Positions 60,097 through 64,000 of a stretch of 64,000 nt of DNA are shown here, in pieces. Source of the stretch: Clitoria ternatea (Eukaryota; Streptophyta; Magnoliopsida; Fabales; Fabaceae). The translations under genes and the position numbers were made by a program. Position 1 is the first letter of the stretch, and every line of letters begins with the position of its first letter. The stretch is taken from positions 15,423,001-15,487,000 of the forward strand of contig CM075671.1 of the NCBI GenBank assembly GCA_037962975.1, in the 5' to 3' direction. The notes beneath the pieces were generated by a model. That model did not search any database. It was given only the letters and a program-made list of their open reading frames with translations, and was not told the origin of the DNA.

Positions 60097-63000
60097 GTTT
60101 ATTGTTTCTCCAAACATCCGTCTCACCCAACAAGGTAAAAGAAGGTTGCAGGGTTAATTGGTTTGTCAGACCCAATTAACTAACACCATCCAAACCTCAC
60201 GGGATCCATGAAATCCCAAAATTAGAGGGAGCTATAAGTCATAATAAATAATAGATTGTAATTGATACGAGTATTGTATGAATTTAATGGGACACTCTTT
60301 ATTTTATGTATAAATAGATAATTAAACATCTAAAAAAAAATTAGGTGATATATTTGGAAGACTAAAAAAAATTAGGTGATATATTGACATGAGGTTTTAT
60401 GGTCGTTTAGTTTTTGTTTTCATTTTTTTTAAATTTTAATTATAAAACTGTCACTATGTTTTTTATTTTTTGTATAGAAAACATTAAAAATGATTTCTTT
60501 TTGTTTTCACTTTTTCTTATACAACTCTTTGAAAATAAAAAACATGATAACAATTTTACAATTAAAACTGAAAACAAGAAATGAAAATAGAAGCCAAACA
60601 GACTTTTATATATTTTTTTAAGTTTCAATTTAGTCTCTTATACTTCCTTTATTTCTATTTATAAAACAATTTAGACCAAAACACATATTAAAAATATTTT
60701 AATGCATTAACCTTTATAAAAAGATTAAATTCAAATTTTACTTTAATGTTAATAATAACATTTTCTAAGGTAAGGGTAAACATAAAAAAAGACATTAAAT
60801 GCTTCTAAATAAATGTGTTTTATCTTATTAATAAGATCACTCAAACACTTTTTTTTTATAAATTTGAATGTGGGAGTTTATTTTTTCAATATAGTCATTT
60901 ATGTTCTATTTTAGTTTAACTTGGTTTCTTCCTACTCTACACTGACATCATTACAATAATCAAAATGATGTCATTTTAAATATAATTTCTATTTTTTTAT
61001 CTTCCCTTTATGGTGATTGTGTTGGTAGAAGTGATGAAAACGTTTTGGTGAGAGGTGATTGATAGTCATAGGAGAAAAGATTATAACAAACATAACAAAA
61101 ATAGAAATAAGAAAAAAATATAAACAACTAAATTGAAACTAAAATAAAATAAAATCGATAAACTTAAATTAATACAAAATATAAATGACTAATTTAAAAT
61201 ACTTCTATTAACTATCTTAGTTTTAAGTTAACAAGAAGAATGGAAATAAAAAAAAAATCAAGAAATAAAGACAATATATAGGGACAAACATATTTTTTTA
61301 ACTTATGCTCTAGTTGCCTATTTTAGTTTACTAATAAACTTAGTTTTCTCTGCATAAACTTTTTATAAATAAGTGACCAAAGTTTGTCCTTAACTTGGAC
61401 AAGTGTTGAGTCCAAGGAAACTTCGCCTTTTTCCATGTGTGTCCTAATTTCCGGTCTTTATAAATATTGTTTATTTTGATTTTTGTCCCTAAGAGTATGT
61501 TTTGTTGGGTTAGTTTTTGACCCTTTTGAGCATTTCTGGGTTCCACACCTAAAATATATTCTATCATCAATAAAAAAAATCTTTTAAATTTTTATTTTAC
61601 TCAGATTAGCCAAACAATATATGTACGGGTAATATGAGATTTTGTTGCTTTTCCATCTGCCATCTTCGGAGGGAAGCTAAACTAGTGGTTCCCCGTTAAA
61701 TTATCATAAAAGAAAAACAATTCAATGCTCCCTCTCTTTTTTTATTTTTCTTCTAACAAAACTTCATGCAAAATACATGTTTTATCTAGTATGAAGGTGT
61801 AGGACTCCAGTTAGGATACTGATTTATCTTTTTGTTATGGTGTAGATTGGTTTTGAATGGGTCGATGTGATGTTATTTAGGCTGATCCAGGGAGGCAATG
61901 ATGTCCATATAACTTTTTTGGTCATCACATCGACATAACGTTATGGACAAAATGTGGTGTCGCCGATAAACACACTCTGACACTTAAGCTAGTCCAAATA
62001 TCTAATATCAAAGCATAAAAACGTAGATTTAGTGAACATGACATCTTTACCTTTGAAGCGTGAATGAGATTATTTACAAGGAGTGATGTTAAGAACATCC
62101 TACGTGACATATGTCAGTACGAACTTTACAAATTAAGGATAAAGTTGTCATGCTTGTAGGCGTTCATCTTCTATAGGATTAAAGTCGGTATGTCCTATAC
62201 TTACTCATGGTAAGCCTCTGACTCCGATCATAGACAACACCTTTAAATATTGATTATTCCTATATATCAACTAAAAATTCGCACTTCATATATAATATGA
62301 ATTTTATAAGTTACTAATATATATCTTGAAAGTATAATTCTCTCGTTTGAAAGAAGCCAAAAAAAGACAAATACACTTGGATGAGGTCACATTGTTGGCC
62401 ATGAAAATAATAAATCTCGACCATTCTTACGCGTTACGTACAAGTGGTAGCTAGCACAATGCACCTCACCCGCAATCTCATGCGTGGATCGGTAACTATT
62501 TGCCAACCTTTCTGGACGAAAATTCAACACTCTGTCCTTATCCTACATAATGTGTCCACATAATTTAACCTACTCAAGCTCCATTTTGAATAAATTACAG
62601 CAATTAATCCAGAAATAATAGAGGAACAGAGTTAAAAAAGGAATTTTAAACAATTTTTATAAGGGGACCAGTAAAACTTGTAAGATTCTCTCTTCTATCT
62701 ATTCTGTCTAGTGTTATATTCTAACAGGAGAAAAAAAAAGAATTTTAAACAATTTTTAAATGACCAAATTGAACAAAATTGAAAAAAAATTAATATAAAA
62801 GACTAAATTGATAAAAAAAAATCAAGGACCAAAACAAAAATTTAAATAAACATAAAAGACAAAATTGTATTTTTTGTCTTTAAAAAAACACTTTTCTTAA
62901 AAATAAAAGTAAGCAAAAAAGATTACTTTCATTGACTAGACAACTTTGATCATACATAGTCATACCTGTTAAGGTTAAATATGAGTCATTGGTTGACAGA

Positions 63001-63269
63001 AGAAATTTAGATAGTTGTGATTTGAAAAGGTTATAATCAACAAGGTAAAGTGTTATTTTTCTAAAGAATTGATGGGTAAGATTAGGATACTAGTTTCAAT
63101 GATAAAAAGTATATTAAGGCACTAATTACAAGCTGGAGGGATCAACCTAAAAAGCCCTATCAGTGAAAAATAAGACTGATGTTATTTTGGATCAACTAAA
63201 TATATGGTTAACTTAGTGCAATATTTTTTTATATATAAGATGTTTATCTTATTATTATAACATTGTTGA

Positions 63270-63793
63270 TTATTTTAGACATTACCCGATGACTCCTATA
63301 TTCATGCTAAACTTTCTAGTACAGTACAACTTTCTCCACATTTTCACATTTAATTTTCACTAATGTGTTGTACATACCTAAATTTAGAGTCAACTTGATA
63401 TGTACTGCTAAATTAGTCACCAAATTCAATTGTTATCTTGTTTTTAATTTTGATTTTTTCCATATTAAATAGAACTGTAACAAGAAGATGATTGGTATAG
63501 CTAAGCAGCGAGATGGATTGCATGCATTAAAATCTCAAGTAGATAATTCAATCACCGCTCAAACTCTTGTTATTTCTTCCTATCATACAACAACTGGACC
63601 TGAGATTTGGCTTATAAGACTTTGTCATGTGTTAGATTCCAAATTAAAGTTGATGAGTACACAATTTACCGTAGTTGCTTTTAAATCCTCACATCGGTAT
63701 GATATATGTCAATATACTAGGCAAAGAAAACTTCTTTTTGTTTCTAGTTCCACTAAATTAGTATGGAGTTTTGATCTTTTACATGTTGACTGA
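63270..63793 (+). pseudogene. Ty1/copia fragment: protease tail and GAG-pre-integrase region
   Basis: In one frame from 63362: NVLYIPKFRVNLICTAKLVT, then FNCYLVFNFDFFHIK, a stop near 63473, KKMIGIAKQRDGL, and WLIRLCHVLDSKLKLM, ending FDLLHVD before a stop at 63791. This matches the segment between protease and integrase of copia elements. Of the HHCC zinc finger, the first His (WLIRL) and the first Cys (YDICQ) are lost. The integrase core is missing, as the sequence changes abruptly after 63793. Confidence 0.85.
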
Positions 63794-64000
63794 TAGTCGT
63801 TCCGCAAGCGCACGAGGTATCGCGTAATATAAAAGATTTATCATTCCCTTCGAGATTATGCCTGTACCAGTTAAAAGTGAATTGACTATCCGGAACAAAT
63901 TGATTATGGTATAGAAAATAAAGTTGTAGAAAAGTAAAGGCTTCTTTAACGTAAAACGTGAAAGTTAAGTTCTTAGAGAAAAATCTTGAAAGCTTTCTTA
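63794..64000. other. Unclassified sequence, possibly another retroelement edge
   Basis: The words GTTCCGCAAGCGCACGAGG and TATCGCGTAATATAAAAG resemble sequence seen near the ends of some plant gypsy elements, but the window ends before any LTR pair or coding region could confirm this. Confidence 0.3.

Larger units (their letters stand above)
59101..63269. other. AT-rich spacer with simple repeats
   Basis: No gene was recognised. It contains a long ATT array, a TA array, and a copy of a dispersed repeat near 59.8 kb. A 25-base direct duplication of AAAAAAATTAGGTGATATAT lies near 60330-60385. A minus-strand frame at 61570-61340 (WKKAKFPWTQHLSKL) could be repeat-derived, but its family is not known to me. 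Confidence 0.5.

Noticed and set aside
61340..61570. 76-codon minus-strand frame with WKKAKFPWTQHLSKL
   Set aside because: Open and not low-complexity, but no family recognised and no gene context. Mentioned in the spacer entry only.

Overview
The window is plant nuclear DNA, most likely from a dicot and tentatively a legume. It is AT-rich, has intron-containing genes with GT/AG junctions, and is dominated by nested plant transposable elements. Only two host genes can be supported. One is a four-exon MAPEG-family microsomal glutathione S-transferase 3-like gene on the + strand (7887-8904). The other is a three-exon CASP-like membrane protein gene on the - strand (13387-9809). They converge, with stop codons about 0.9 kb apart. 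Nearly everything else is mobile-element sequence or featureless AT-rich spacer.

Layout: 1-690 is a minus-strand fragment of an Athila-type Ty3/gypsy element. It abuts a decayed minus-strand Ty1/copia polyprotein (about 691-3704) that breaks off just after the reverse transcriptase YVDD motif. 4.6-16.7 kb is the gene island. 16.8-37.2 kb is a CAC/CAT-rich cryptic minisatellite split by two insertions with intact target duplications: an 8.6-kb CACTA transposon (17122-25732, CAC duplication) and a 10.8-kb Tekay/Del-type gypsy element with 3.1-kb LTRs (25968-36751, ATCAC duplication). 38074-41158 is a non-autonomous CACTA element (GGG duplication) containing part of an Athila LTR. 42402-52077 is a very young Athila-type element (TACAT duplication) with 1548-bp LTRs and one interrupting stop codon, inserted into an old gypsy gag remnant. 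52661-54526 is an old related LTR with a decayed primer-binding site.

From 54.5 to about 59.1 kb are two hAT remnants. The second is interrupted by a 1.5-kb Mutator-like element with about 290-bp terminal inverted repeats. This Pack-MULE carries the first coding exon of a WAV3/EDA40-like RING E3 ligase gene. The rest holds microsatellites, spacer and a copia fragment at 63.3-63.8 kb.

No wholly unknown protein system is visible. The most unusual items are the Pack-MULE capture, an 83-bp near-perfect palindrome in only one of the two Tekay LTRs, a conserved hairpin plus second polypurine tract in the Athila 3' non-coding region, a TGACGC/GCGTCA motif array in its promoter, and a splice-site-rich long leader in the Tekay LTR. 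Coordinates of decayed-element edges are approximate. Host-gene exon boundaries were placed by reading frame, GT/AG sites and family conservation.
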